22,342 nucleotides of DNA, from NCBI GenBank assembly GCA_905250885.1, contig CAJNOQ010002860.1, positions 1 to 22,342 of the forward strand, written 5' to 3'. Source of the stretch: Didymodactylos carnosus (Eukaryota; Rotifera; Eurotatoria; Philodinida; Philodinidae). Below the pieces are notes generated by a model. It was not told the origin of the DNA and did not search any database. It worked only from the letters and a program-made list of their open reading frames with translations. A program made the position numbers and the translations under genes. The stretch's first letter is position 1. Each line of letters starts with the position of its first letter. Below are positions 10,148 through 20,168 of this stretch, piece by piece.

Positions 10148-10372
10148 AGATTTGTGTGAAGTCTATACTGGACTTTCAAAAATATTATTTTTTCTAACAA
10201 CGACGTCCTCTAATGGAATCTCAAAAAAACCATCAACGTTAAAAACGTATTTTGAGCTTATTTTCTATAAGAACAACTGGAACATGTGTCCAAACGTCTT
10301 TTCTACCACAGCCAAGTCACAATAAGCAAAAATCAGTGGGCCGTTTTCTGATGAAGTTAACCCCCCTCCTTT
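10148..10372 (-). repeat. Outer right arm of foldback element
   Basis: Reverse-complement partner of 9550-9772. It ends with CCCCCCTCCTTT. Confidence 0.85.
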
Positions 10373-11218
10373 AAGCCCAAATTTAAGCTGATAATTCTTG
10401 AATTTTCTTTAGAGTCGTGGAACCACTTGAAAATCGATTTTTTGATCCTTTAGAGCATTATTTTTTCAAAATTCTTACTGTCAGCTCGTCTTTCAGACTT
10501 TGCTTTAGAACTTTGGGTCCAAATACGGTAGGCATGTCAAACAAATAATTTTCTTTCCAGTAGTTCGGACAAAAGTTTTTCCAATTACTTTATGTACGAT
10601 GAATAGGCTGTACGGACAGGCAGTTTTTAAGAGTAAAACTGAAATGGTAAGATTCAAGCAAAAAGCAGGAAGAATTTTTTCCGATTGTTCGTGCCGATTA
10701 TCCAGCAAAACTGACAACTTTAATAATTCATAGTTTTTCAGCAAAGTGGTTTCTAATAAAATGGAAAACAGTTTCATGCCGCATCTAACCATATACCTTT
10801 AATCTCATTTCCAGCTAGGCAAATTTTTCCTAAAAACCAGCGGTGTCCTTTTGTTGATTCTTATAGTCAGCCTTTATTTAGTGCTTTTTGTTCCTATGTC
10901 TTGCACAACCGAAGAAACGAACAAAACATTTTTTTAGAATCATTTATAGATATAGGATTCATTTCACTCACATCATTTTGTAGCCCATATCTAATTACAC
11001 ATACGGTAAGACGTTCGAACCTCCCAGACACGTTTTTCCCATTTTCTTTTAACGTTTAAAAGTTTAAAAGAAATTTTTTTAAAAAGTTCACTGTCCATTA
11101 AAGAACAGTGTTCTAATGATAAGACTGCCTGCAATCGACCAAGGAAATCGAACTGCCTATGTGCTTAAATTACTGCGAACTTTGAATGAAGTTCGGTTAA
11201 CAAAAATTTTGTTTTTTC
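10373..11218. other. Non-coding spacer between two palindromic elements
   Basis: A 95-codon minus-strand frame at 10505-10792 has no recognisable domain, and no splice or start support is seen. No other structure noticed. Confidence 0.45.
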
Positions 11219-11602
11219 TTGATATGTCGATTTTCCCGAAAACTAGTATTTTTTAAGAGCCTTGCCACTAATTGTGGCTCAACGAAGCACAATGGAGCAA
11301 AAATTTTGCTAACAAAAGTCTTTCTTAGGTGCCAGATTGGGTACTGAGTGTAATATCGTTTCCAGTATAACAGAAAAAGTTTAAGAAAAATCAAATTTAA
11401 TAATTTGAAATTATTAAAAAACTTAAAATTCAATTTTACTCAAAATTTTGCCGTTACACTGAAAAAAGTATTACACTGAGTACCCATTTGGCCGATAATA
11501 AAGAGTTTTGTCAACAAAAACTTTCCTCCATTGTGGTTCGTTGACCCGCAATCTGTGGCAAAGTTTTTAAAAAATATTACTGTCCGCCCGAAGATATAAG
11601 AT
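11219..11602. mobile_element. Old palindromic miniature element
   Basis: 11219-11380 and 11440-11602 pair as inverted arms with obvious divergence, about 70% by eye. Shared blocks include AAAACT-(A/T)GTATTTTTTAA, CTTGCCAC, CACAATGGAG and GGGTACTGAGTGTAATA in reverse orientation. The AT-rich centre (about 11390-11440) is itself partly palindromic. A minus-strand 78-codon frame across it is a by-product of the AT-rich sequence. The lower arm identity makes it older than the 9550-10372 element. Confidence 0.6.
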
Positions 11603-13876
11603 CGGTAGTTGTTTTCTGAATAACTAAAAGACGATAAGAGGTGCCGACTTGCCGCAGACTTCTGCAGTCGAAAGAGGACAGTTTAACCTATATTTTCATA
11701 GACAAAGACGTTTTTTGAACAAATTTCTGAAATCGGTCTTTCAGAAAGTCTCTGGAAAACCAATTTGTACATAGCAAGCAATCGAGTTTTTTTCATTGAT
11801 CGATAATCCAAAGTGTCTTCTACAAAATAATATCTAAATAAAGGTTTCACTTTGCTTTATTCAGGAGCTTTGGACGTTTTCTCCGGAGCCATGGGACTGC
11901 TCTATGCTTCGTTCTGGGACCTTCTGAAATTATGAAAACATAGATTATCGAACACGCTGAATCTCGTGGCAATAGTAATTTTCAGAAGAAAGTGCAAGAA
12001 CGCAGTGAAAACCTCTACTACGTGAAAGTAATTCAAATACTTCATTTACTTACAAAAAAATCAGGCACGTTGGACGAAACTTGCGAGAGCACTGGGACAA
12101 GTATCTGTATGCAAGTACATTCATCAGGATAACCTACTAACACTACTAACAACTAACAAGAGTATGAGAACAGAATAGGTCACAAACAATGGATGATTGC
12201 ACTCAGAAGCAAATTTAACCGTACAAATCCGGCGCAAGTGTACCTAACAAGTGCTAGCTTTATTTCATGCATTGGAGCTTAGGGGTATCAATAGCCCTTG
12301 GTGACACTTCTAATGGTCGTGTCAATAGACCCACTCATTTTTCTTTTCTCTCCATTGTGCAAACATCCCTTTCTTTCACCGTGTTATTTGTGTCATAATT
12401 AATTGACGTAAAACAAGTCAGTAAAATGTCTCCATCCGTGTCGTGTACTTCATGTGCTACGAAAGGAAAATAATTTTCTAGTTGAAAGACTGCAAAATAG
12501 AACAGGTAAATATATTCTGTTCATTGAATATCATTTATCGGTTATTAGTATGTTTTTCTTATTTATTATTCAGGGCCAATATTTCTAACATCAGAAAACG
12601 ATAAATATGAAAACAATATGAGTATGTAATAAAGTAAGCGACTAGTTTTGAACTGTCTACTGAAAAATCATAAAACGCCTTCGCATTCTCACCGGTAGAA
12701 AAGAGAAATCCGCAGAATCGTCTAAAATACTGCGCGATTTTTCTACTTTTGTTCAGCGTGCGACTTTACAGACTCAGTCCAGAATATTCGCGCGTTGAAC
12801 AATTCGAACAATTATGCTGCTGTCAAAGTCAACGTCGCTTTCTACTTAATTAGTCAATGATGTAGTAGGCTTCAACCCCTCTTCTCCTGAATAAAAGGCT
12901 ATGGTCCTCTATTATTGTTTCGCACACTGAAAATTTTTTTCAGAAAGGTGGTGATACTTTACATTTCCCTCCAAACTCTACTTCTATTCTATTAAGGATG
13001 GTCTTCTAATCTGCGCAGGAGTTTATCACACTTTCTTCTCTAGAGAACTTATAGCTTTACTGCTAATGGAGTGAAATTCCGTAACATTTATTTGCTATTT
13101 TGTTACTCTTATAAAGACTATCGAACAACGAGAAGACGAGAACTTTAGAATGTCTCAAATTAAAGTCAAAAATATACTAAAGACTTTGAGATATACTCAC
13201 ACTCTATACCGTCTTTCATTCAGAATATGTGATAACAATGGAAACACCTACGTTTCGAAATTTATTAGAAAACGACATTTATATTAAATTATAAAAGTAA
13301 CAAAATGTAAAAAAACAATACGGAATTTTACTGTAGCAGAATGCACTGCAGTTTGAATGACGCGTATACATTCCCCAAATTTTTTAAAATCTTCACGATA
13401 TGCAGAAAAGCATTCATTCTGGTCACCTTTCTCCTCATCTACTCTCGCCATAGATATCTGTCATAAGAGAATATCTACTAATGGTATCAATAGACACAAG
13501 GACTGCTTTCTGAAATCGCAGGAAGTCGAAGAATTTAAATAACTTATTCGGTTGTTTTCAAATAATAGCGGAAGGCCTGTCAAATGTAGAAATTAGGATC
13601 ATAACGATTTGGCTCGTTATGAAAACAAGAAACTCTTGTCGCTGATATTCCTGATTTTACACGAAGTGCGAAGCTTCGCTTCTTTAGTGGATAGATAAGA
13701 GCCAGCACGAGAAAACTTATCATAATTTAGTGAAATGTGAGAAGTTCTATAATAAAAAGTAATATGTGTAACCGTACGGTAAAATTTTATGATGTTATAG
13801 ATTTATCATAAACGTTACGCTTATTGAATTTACTCTTAAAACGTTCTTCTTTCGTATTCTGACGAAAATAGCAGAT
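11603..13876. other. Long non-coding region before the TIR gene
   Basis: About 2.3 kb with only short frames (longest notable 13357-13542 plus, unrecognised). The end of it must include the promoter and 5' leader of the ARM-TIR-SAM gene. An AG at 13871-13872, four bases before the ATG, could be a splice acceptor for a leader exon or spliced leader, but the tract before it is not strongly pyrimidine-rich. Confidence 0.45.
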
Positions 13877-16411
13877 ATGACATTGAACAAAGTAATTGGT
13901 ACTCGTGTGGAAACAATAACGAACAATGCTCAAAATCTCACCAATGACCAGGTTGTACTCATCTTCAATGATTTTCTCAGCGAGGTAACCAAACAATACG
14001 AAGAGTGCGAAGTTGATGATTGCTTGGAAACTATTGAATATATTTTGGATGTGATTCTGAAAATTCCCATTAAACAACTAATATCAGAATCTATAATCTC
14101 GCATGCTCTATTTCCATTTTTTCGTGATATTACCATTCGTATATTAAAAAAATGGCGTTCAGAATGTTCACGCTTGAATATTCGAGAAACAAATATATTT
14201 GAAAAAATTATTCAGTTATTCTCATCACTAATCGATGATACTGACGTAATCACTAAATTATTGACCAACGAAGAACTATTTGCAGAAGTGAAATTGCAAA
14301 TGGAGGATAGTTGGAATAATAAATTGAATGTAAATGATGATCCAAATATCACTAACCTAGGATTATTCTGTGTGCATACTTTGAAAAATACCGGCCTATT
14401 TGATAACAATAAAAATATCTCATTACTAATCGGTCATATAACAAATTGTATTAAATCATTGGATTATATCAGCGCATTAAAAAAACTTCAGCTGGAACCT
14501 AATATTCTAAGTCACACCGATAAATTTCTATTATACACATGTTTTGAATATTTTCCAAAACGTTGTCCACCGGATAGTAAACAACACATTGTTATCGATC
14601 TTTGTAGTGCGATGCTGGAACGTTATGAATATACCTTGGAGCATTTACTGTCATCCAATGTTGAATTTAGCAAACATTCAGTTATTATCTCGTTAGAGTA
14701 TATTCTTAACATTTTTTACTTGTTATTAGACGCTGAAGTACCAAATACATTTAGAAAACATGCAAAAATCGTTGATCATTTACTCACTATTCTTAGTAAT
14801 AAAACTCTATTTGATTATCTTCAATTAAGGCCCGACGATAATAATAACTATTTCAATACTCCTTCTACTACTACGTTAATGTTGTCAGCTATTAAAACGT
14901 TTGATGCCGCATCATCTAATCCGGATTTATTACCGATCATTAAAGATAAACAAAAAACAAAATTATTCTTGAAATTAGCTACAGTAAGTCATGAAGAAAT
15001 AAAAATTTATGCGAATAACATAATGGCAAATACTATAAGCGAACATGAATTGGAATATATGGGTAATGCACAAGAAATGACTTCAATGTATATTGATAAA
15101 TTGAAACAAATTTCAAGTAATCCTAAAGAAGCATCAAAATCATTATCTGGTTTAAAAGGTACATGAAAATATTTTAGATCTAATTCTGTTTTTCTCTTTT
15201 ACCCTATTTCTGTAGCACTTGTTCAGCACGATCACATTAAAGATGAACTTATTAGACAAGATGGTCTTTCACTATTGATAAAGTACGCTTGTAATGATTA
15301 TTCGATTGAAACACAACGTGATGCTCTAGATATTCTATGGACTACTGCTTTCAACGATGATGCAGCTGCCGCTCTGAAACATGATGAAAAATTTATGACA
15401 TATGTCAAGTCGTTGCTAACCTCAAATGATCCAAAATTGAAAAAGACAGCTGAGGGGATCATCTGGAAACTGGAAAAAGAGAAAGAATTCAAAGAGAAAA
15501 AGGCTAAGTTATCAGGAACAAACGAGACGGATAATGCTAGTGACGAGGAAGAACCAACAAAAGTTGAATATGATATAATGATCAGTTATTCATGGGCCGA
15601 TCAAGATTTGTGTGCAAAAATTCATGAAGGACTTCTTGCCAAAAGTTTTCGGGTATGGTTAGATAAAAATGAAATGCACGGATCAACCATTGAAGCAATG
15701 GCAAATGCAGTAGATTCATCTGAATTCATTTTGATGTGCATGTCTGAGACATATAAGCGAAGTACCAATTGTAAATCGGAAGCAGAATATGCATTTAGTC
15801 GAAAACGTCGAATAATACCGATTATTATGCGAGAAAAATATCGTCCAGATGGATGGTTGGGATTTATTGCCGGTTCACGCATGTACATTGATTTTGGTGA
15901 ATTTGATGTACAAACAGGATTGGAAAAATTAATTAATGAAATTGAACTAAACAGGGTGAAACCAAAGCAAAAACCTCCACCGCCAAGAAACGTGTCTAGT
16001 GATGATTTACAATTAGTACAGAAAAGGTACGTGATATAGATAAATTTGTAATGTGGTAAAATTTGAAGCAATCTATTCAATTCTAGTAGTGGAAATGCTG
16101 ACCAAGTACAAACTGTACAACCCAAATACGTCGTCAAATTTGATACACATAACATATCTATAGAATCGTGGTCAGAAGATGATGTTACTGATTTTCTACA
16201 TGAGAATAAACTAGAAATCATGTTACCGTTTTGTCAACAGATTACTGGTGAAGAGTTGCAGTTCATGTATAAAATGTGTGAATCAAATCCAAATTCAATG
16301 TATTTATCTTTAAAAGCCGAATTATATAAAACAAAAAATAAAGTATTACCCATTGCAACGTATCTTAAATTTGTTAATCACCTAAAACAATGCGTTTATG
16401 AATCAAATTAA
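13877..16411 (+). CDS. ARM-repeat / TIR / SAM-like protein, three exons
   Basis: Exons 13877-15158, 15216-16026 and 16087-16411 are joined across GT-AG introns of 57 and 60 bp. They give 2418 bases: 805 codons plus stop, in frame throughout. Residues 1 to about 520 are helix-rich and armadillo/HEAT-like. An acidic, Lys-rich hinge follows (about 515-543). The TIR domain spans about 545-672: it opens YDIMISYSWADQD, has RVWLDKNEMHG as box 2/BB loop, and then NCKSEAEYAF. Glu616 there aligns, by spacing to the following IIPII strand, with the catalytic Glu of SARM1 (Glu642). After a proline-rich linker (KPPPP), residues about 724-798 look SAM-like (IESWSEDDVTDFLHENKL). TIR domains of the SARM1 class cleave NAD+ in nerve degeneration and immunity; ARM domains hold them inactive and SAM domains promote oligomers. 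NADase activity here is an inference from Glu616. The domain order differs from SARM1 (ARM-SAM-SAM-TIR). The ATG is the first in frame, although an upstream leader exon cannot be excluded. Confidence 0.85.
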
Positions 16412-16771
16412 TTCTCCACCGACGTTATACGTACTTACAATTCAACAATTCTCACGTTTCAGCGCTTTACGAGAAATTTTCTATGAAAATATTGATCTAT
16501 AAGCAAGAGCAGAGTAAAACTGCATAATTCAAATTATTGAGTCGAATTTATGTAGGAACATTTGGCAAATTGTATACTTATTTCATAATATATTCATTTA
16601 CTATTATCTTTTAGAAACTATGGAACTTGTAAAGTCCCTGGACTGTAAAGAAAAGGGTCTTATCAAGTTAAAATCCTTGTATGTTTGTATGTATGAGACT
16701 AACTACTAGCATACAAACTAGTACATACAACTAAACTAGTACTAAACTAAACAACTAGTACATACTAAAAA
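16412..16771. other. 3' flank of the TIR gene with low-complexity CTAGTAC repeats
   Basis: The gene's 3' untranslated region should lie here. At about 16683-16770 short units such as ACTAGTACATAC and CTAAACTA recur, with a small 9-bp hairpin (GTTTGTATG at 16683-16691 with 16710-16718). This low-complexity stretch leads directly into the 107-bp tandem repeat. Confidence 0.5.
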
Positions 16772-17120
16772 CTTGATTGGATGCAAATGATATGGAGTAG
16801 GTAGTGAAGTATGGGGAATCGAAAATGAGTATGAGCGACCTCTGCGGTAAATCCTATTGGTCGAAAACATCATTTTCACTTGAATGGATGAAAATGATAT
16901 GGAGTAGGTAGTCGAGTATGGGGAATCAGAAAATGAGTGAGTGCGACCTCTAGGATTGATTGATTGGTCGAAACTGTCATCTCAACTTCGCTGGATGAAA
17001 ATGATGTGCAATAGGTTTTCGACTATGGAGAATCAGAAAATGGTTATGAGCGGTCTCTAAGAGTGATTATATTAGTCGAAAACTTCTTCTGAACTTCATT
17101 TCATGAAAATGAGTGGGTAT
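16772..17120. repeat. 107-bp tandem repeat, three copies plus a partial fourth
   Basis: Units start at 16772, 16879, 16986 and 17094, a spacing of 107, 107 and 108. Each unit begins CTT followed by a variable hexamer and ATGNAAATGAT. It continues with ATAGGT or GTAGGT, TATGGGGAATC or TATGGAGAATC, GAAAATG, then a GCGACCTCT or GCGGTCTCT block, and closes with a GGTCGAAA-type block. Divergence rises from copies 1-2 to copy 3, and the fourth is cut off after about 25 bp. There is no open frame through the units, so this is a minisatellite and not a protein repeat. Confidence 0.8.
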
Positions 17121-17906
17121 TATGCCATTCCATTGACTTTAGTCTAAGGTCTTACAAAGTGGTTGTGGGTATGAGTGTGGAAAATACGGAAAAACGGCTG
17201 TCAGCCATGTTTGTACGGAAACTTTTGAATTTAGTTGATTCTTTTGTTTCTTGCGTGTGTGTCGAGATTTTTGACTGAAATGTGAAATTATCAACAGATG
17301 AAATCATCTAAACACTATTTCTAAATTTTTATCTATTGCCATTCGTAACAGTATTTTACCAATTCAGATGTCTTAATTATTAGTTAACTTTCCTTCAAGG
17401 GCACAAAAATTTAAGGAAACATTAGATTGCTGCATATTAGATTGTCCTTATGCGTGCTGTAACTTGGATTGATGAGTCATGAGAAACATAATGTCATTTT
17501 CCTTGGAGCCGTTAGTATTTCGAAAAGTATTTCTTTACTTTCAACTACTCTTTCCAATCGAAGTGGGTCTTTTTCCAGATATAGTTTTTTGCATTTGAAA
17601 CAAACTCAACTGTCATCGTCCATTTTGTCCAACAGAACATTTGAAATTATGCAAAATGTTCAACTAGCCGTAGATAGTCAATTATTGCTCCACAGAGAGA
17701 CATTGATCGCTCAATAAACTCCATGCTAATTAAAAGCAAGCGTAAACGCAATTTAACGTGTGCTATACTCGTAGGCGTATATCAGAATATTCCTTCGAAA
17801 TGTATTCATGACTTTTGCGCGTGAAATTATATAATATATATCGTTAATAGCTACTGTTCGGTGCTTTATTTTAGACGAACATAAGTATTGATTATACATG
17901 ATACTG
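17121..17906. other. Non-coding spacer before the RING/VWA locus
   Basis: Contains the 22-bp dispersed segment at 17122-17143 that also occurs at 5359-5380. A plus-strand 82-codon frame at 17469-17717 shows no recognisable features. The last bases include the presumed 3' untranslated region of the minus-strand RING/VWA gene. Confidence 0.45.
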
Positions 17907-20168
17907 TCATTTGCGTTTCATACGTTTGATCTGGAAGTCAGCAGCCTGAGTGCTTTGTTCTTGGCTCAGGTACTGTTGTGTACTAATAGTACTACTTGGT
18001 GTGTATGTCCCTCGTTCCGTTTGATGTTGATGGTAACTATTGTGATGTGATGAACGATATTTACGTTCTGACGGATAACGATATTCAAGATCTTTAATCA
18101 GCTGTTGGCAGAAAGGACCTTGCGCGGACACACTGGCCTTGATCTTTTCCACTTGATCTTTGAGAATAGCACGCGACCGTCCATAGTCATACTCGTTCAT
18201 CGCTCGCTCGAGTACGTTCTCCGTTTCCACTCGATTTCGTTGGAGATCGACAGTGTGATTTATTAGAAGAAGATCGGCTGATGAATGAGAAGCTCGAGCT
18301 AGTTGGAATGGAACCGCAGTTGTAGTTATTATGAGATCGCTATTGGGATCCACGTAGGTGATTATCACATTACCTAATCAAAAAGAAATAATCTGTGTGT
18401 TTGAATTATTTCAATAATATGATTTGCCATTTTTGCCAATGTTCTAGTCAAGGATACTGTTGCTCATACTCACCAATGCTTTGATTGGCAAACAATAATG
18501 GTTCTTCTTGCGGCTGACTCTGTGACATCGGCTGTTGACTGGTCATTTCGACATTTTGTGCCTCGTCCACTTTCGACACTTGTAACTGAAAAACGAGATT
18601 TCGTTTTACCTCGGCATTCAGATCGTTGAGCTTGAAAGTGAGCTTCGCCCGGGGCAATTGTTCAGGCTCATATTTGTATTTCGAGTGACAATGGGTGATC
18701 TTGTACTGTCCGTTGAATTCAACGTTGACCCGAAGTTGTTGTGCGACACATGTGAAAAGGCCACCTAGAGTCATCGCGAAAGCAGGACCTACTGCTTGCT
18801 CTTGATCCTGTTGAAAAGATTGGCAAATACATTATGCATCGAAACAATCTGAACATAGGATAGCCATATGTAAATCAAGCAGAACTTACAATGTAAGTGA
18901 AGGTACCGCAGTTGCCCTGTTCGGCCAGTTGTTGTACCAGCAATGGTGATGTGTGTGAGGATCCGTAGCCGAAGGTGTGACACAGAACACCTTCGGGTAA
19001 GGTTTGCATCAGTTGCGAGTAGTCATGCAGTCGGTTATCGTGGCCGTCGGTGAGTAAAAGTAAAGTACCCAACGGATTTTTTGTCTGACGACTCGTGAAT
19101 AGTTTGATGCCCATGTCTAAACCAGATCCAATACAGGTGCCGCCTGCACCATTGATATCAGTATTGATTGCTCTAGTCAAGATTTGTTGACTAAATAAAA
19201 AAATAGTTTTCAAAATATCGAAGTTTTCATTTGGTATTGAAAGTTGCATCTAAATGAAGAGTGTACTCACTTTTGTTGATTCATTCATTCGTTTCAATCC
19301 GTGTGAACGATCGAAAGCATTCTTATTGAATGAAACAATGGCCAGTCGATCGAGTTCATTCATCTGCTTTATGTTTGTAAAAACGTTTGTTTTAACAAAG
19401 CCATTTTTTGGCCCAACATCGACATACTTTGATCGACGACGCAGACGAGATCAATGGGAACACGACAGGACGCTAAAGATTCGTCCTCCGTCGGTAAGAT
19501 GGCTGGAGGCGCTAGAAGAGTGACAAGGCCATACATATTTGATTCCTCGTCTCATGAGACACTTGAACTTTGTATTCGAGTGTCGTCGATGCAGTGATCA
19601 GTGGGAGATTGCTAGCTGTGTTGGACGAGGCAACGGCAGTTTGTCGGGCACAAGTGAGATGATCGGAAAGAGCTCGTACGGCAATCTCATCCGCCGGATC
19701 TTCGACCGAAGGAACAACCTGTAACACACATTCATGCTAGAATTACTTTAATGCTGCAGTCATGTGTCAAAAAGCTTTTTTCAATCCGGAATATGGAATG
19801 AAAACGTACAACTATGTTTGCTCTCGAAGTATGTTCTTATGCGTATGTTTTCTAAACCGAATAGGGAGGAAAATACTTGGAACATCGCTCACATTAATCA
19901 CAGGCAATTGGTATGGAGTCTGTACTTGATGCTGCATTGGTGACTGAGTAGGACCTGCTAGTAGTTGGGCAAGTCATGCGTCGATTGTAGCTTGGCACAA
20001 AGGACATTCTTTGTTTTGTGCTTGGACATTCGTCACTAGACATTGAAGATGAAATTTGTGACTACAGGACAAGGTTAAAAGAGCAGAGCCCGCTACTAGA
20101 GCAGCGAGACAAGTGGAACAGTCATCAGTTGTATTAGGTGACGTCGCAGGTGAAGAAGCAGGCAACAT
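17907..20168 (-). pseudogene. RING-H2 / VWA domain protein, disrupted
   Basis: The gene reads leftward. Exon A (20168-19893) starts MLPASS and holds a RING-H2 finger (C17-x2-C20-x14-C35-x-H37-x2-H40-x2-C43-x11-C55-x2-C58), the zinc fold of many E3 ubiquitin ligases. Codon 65 is TGA (19976-19974), although the frame runs on to a GTGAGC donor at 19892. Exon B (19718-19271) carries a linker and the first half of a von Willebrand A domain. Its MIDAS motif is DQSMS (19434-19420), but the frame changes near 19530-19545 and again near 19368-19386. Exon C (19190-18890) completes the VWA (GGTCIGSGLDMG, LLLLTDGHDN), exon D is 18807-18474, and exon E is 18373-17907 with a helical, Gln-rich tail. Introns are 174, 80, 82 and 100 bp. 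The 80-bp one does not keep frame, while the others do. The VWA-plus-RING layout recalls WAV3-type ligases. A decayed copy is the simplest reading; local sequence error is the alternative. The ATG at 20168 is the only one in the RING frame after an upstream TGA. Confidence 0.7.

Larger units (their letters stand above)
9550..10372. mobile_element. Nested foldback (inverted-repeat) element
   Basis: Left arm 9550-9772 and right arm 10148-10372 are reverse complements differing at only about seven positions, roughly 97% identity over 223-225 bp. The outer end reads AAAGGAGGGGG. The 375-bp centre holds a second inverted repeat (9782-9818 with 9916-9952). It also holds a worn direct duplication: the block around 9835-9952, containing GATATCGTCTTTCAGGT, resembles 10009-10135, containing GATACCGTCTTTTAGGT. 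There is no coding capacity. Such structures are typical of foldback or miniature inverted-repeat elements mobilised by a transposase encoded elsewhere. I see no clear target-site duplication. The high arm identity suggests recent insertion or ongoing correction between the arms. Confidence 0.8.

Noticed and set aside
11005-11040. GTTCGAACC word suggesting a tRNA T-loop
   Set aside because: No matching acceptor, D-arm or anticodon stem can be formed around it. No other tRNA candidate was found in the window.
13787-14136. Minus-strand frames opposite the TIR gene's first exon
   Set aside because: Antisense shadows of the ARM-like coding sequence in other frames.
15622-16221. 199-codon minus-strand frame opposite the TIR gene
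   Set aside because: It is the mirror image of the TIR and SAM exons, runs across both splice sites and has no protein features of its own.
19191-19270. Alternative 21-bp micro-intron (19270-19250) that would restore frame in the VWA gene
   Set aside because: GTGAGT to TTTAG fits the ends, but 21 bp is too short for ordinary splicing and would add about 20 residues absent from the VWA pattern.
19359-19412. 54-bp GT-AG intron inside the VWA half-domain as an explanation of the second frame break
   Set aside because: The candidate intron would remove LGQKMALLKQTF, which reads like genuine VWA helix sequence following the MIDAS motif. A small deletion explains the frame better.
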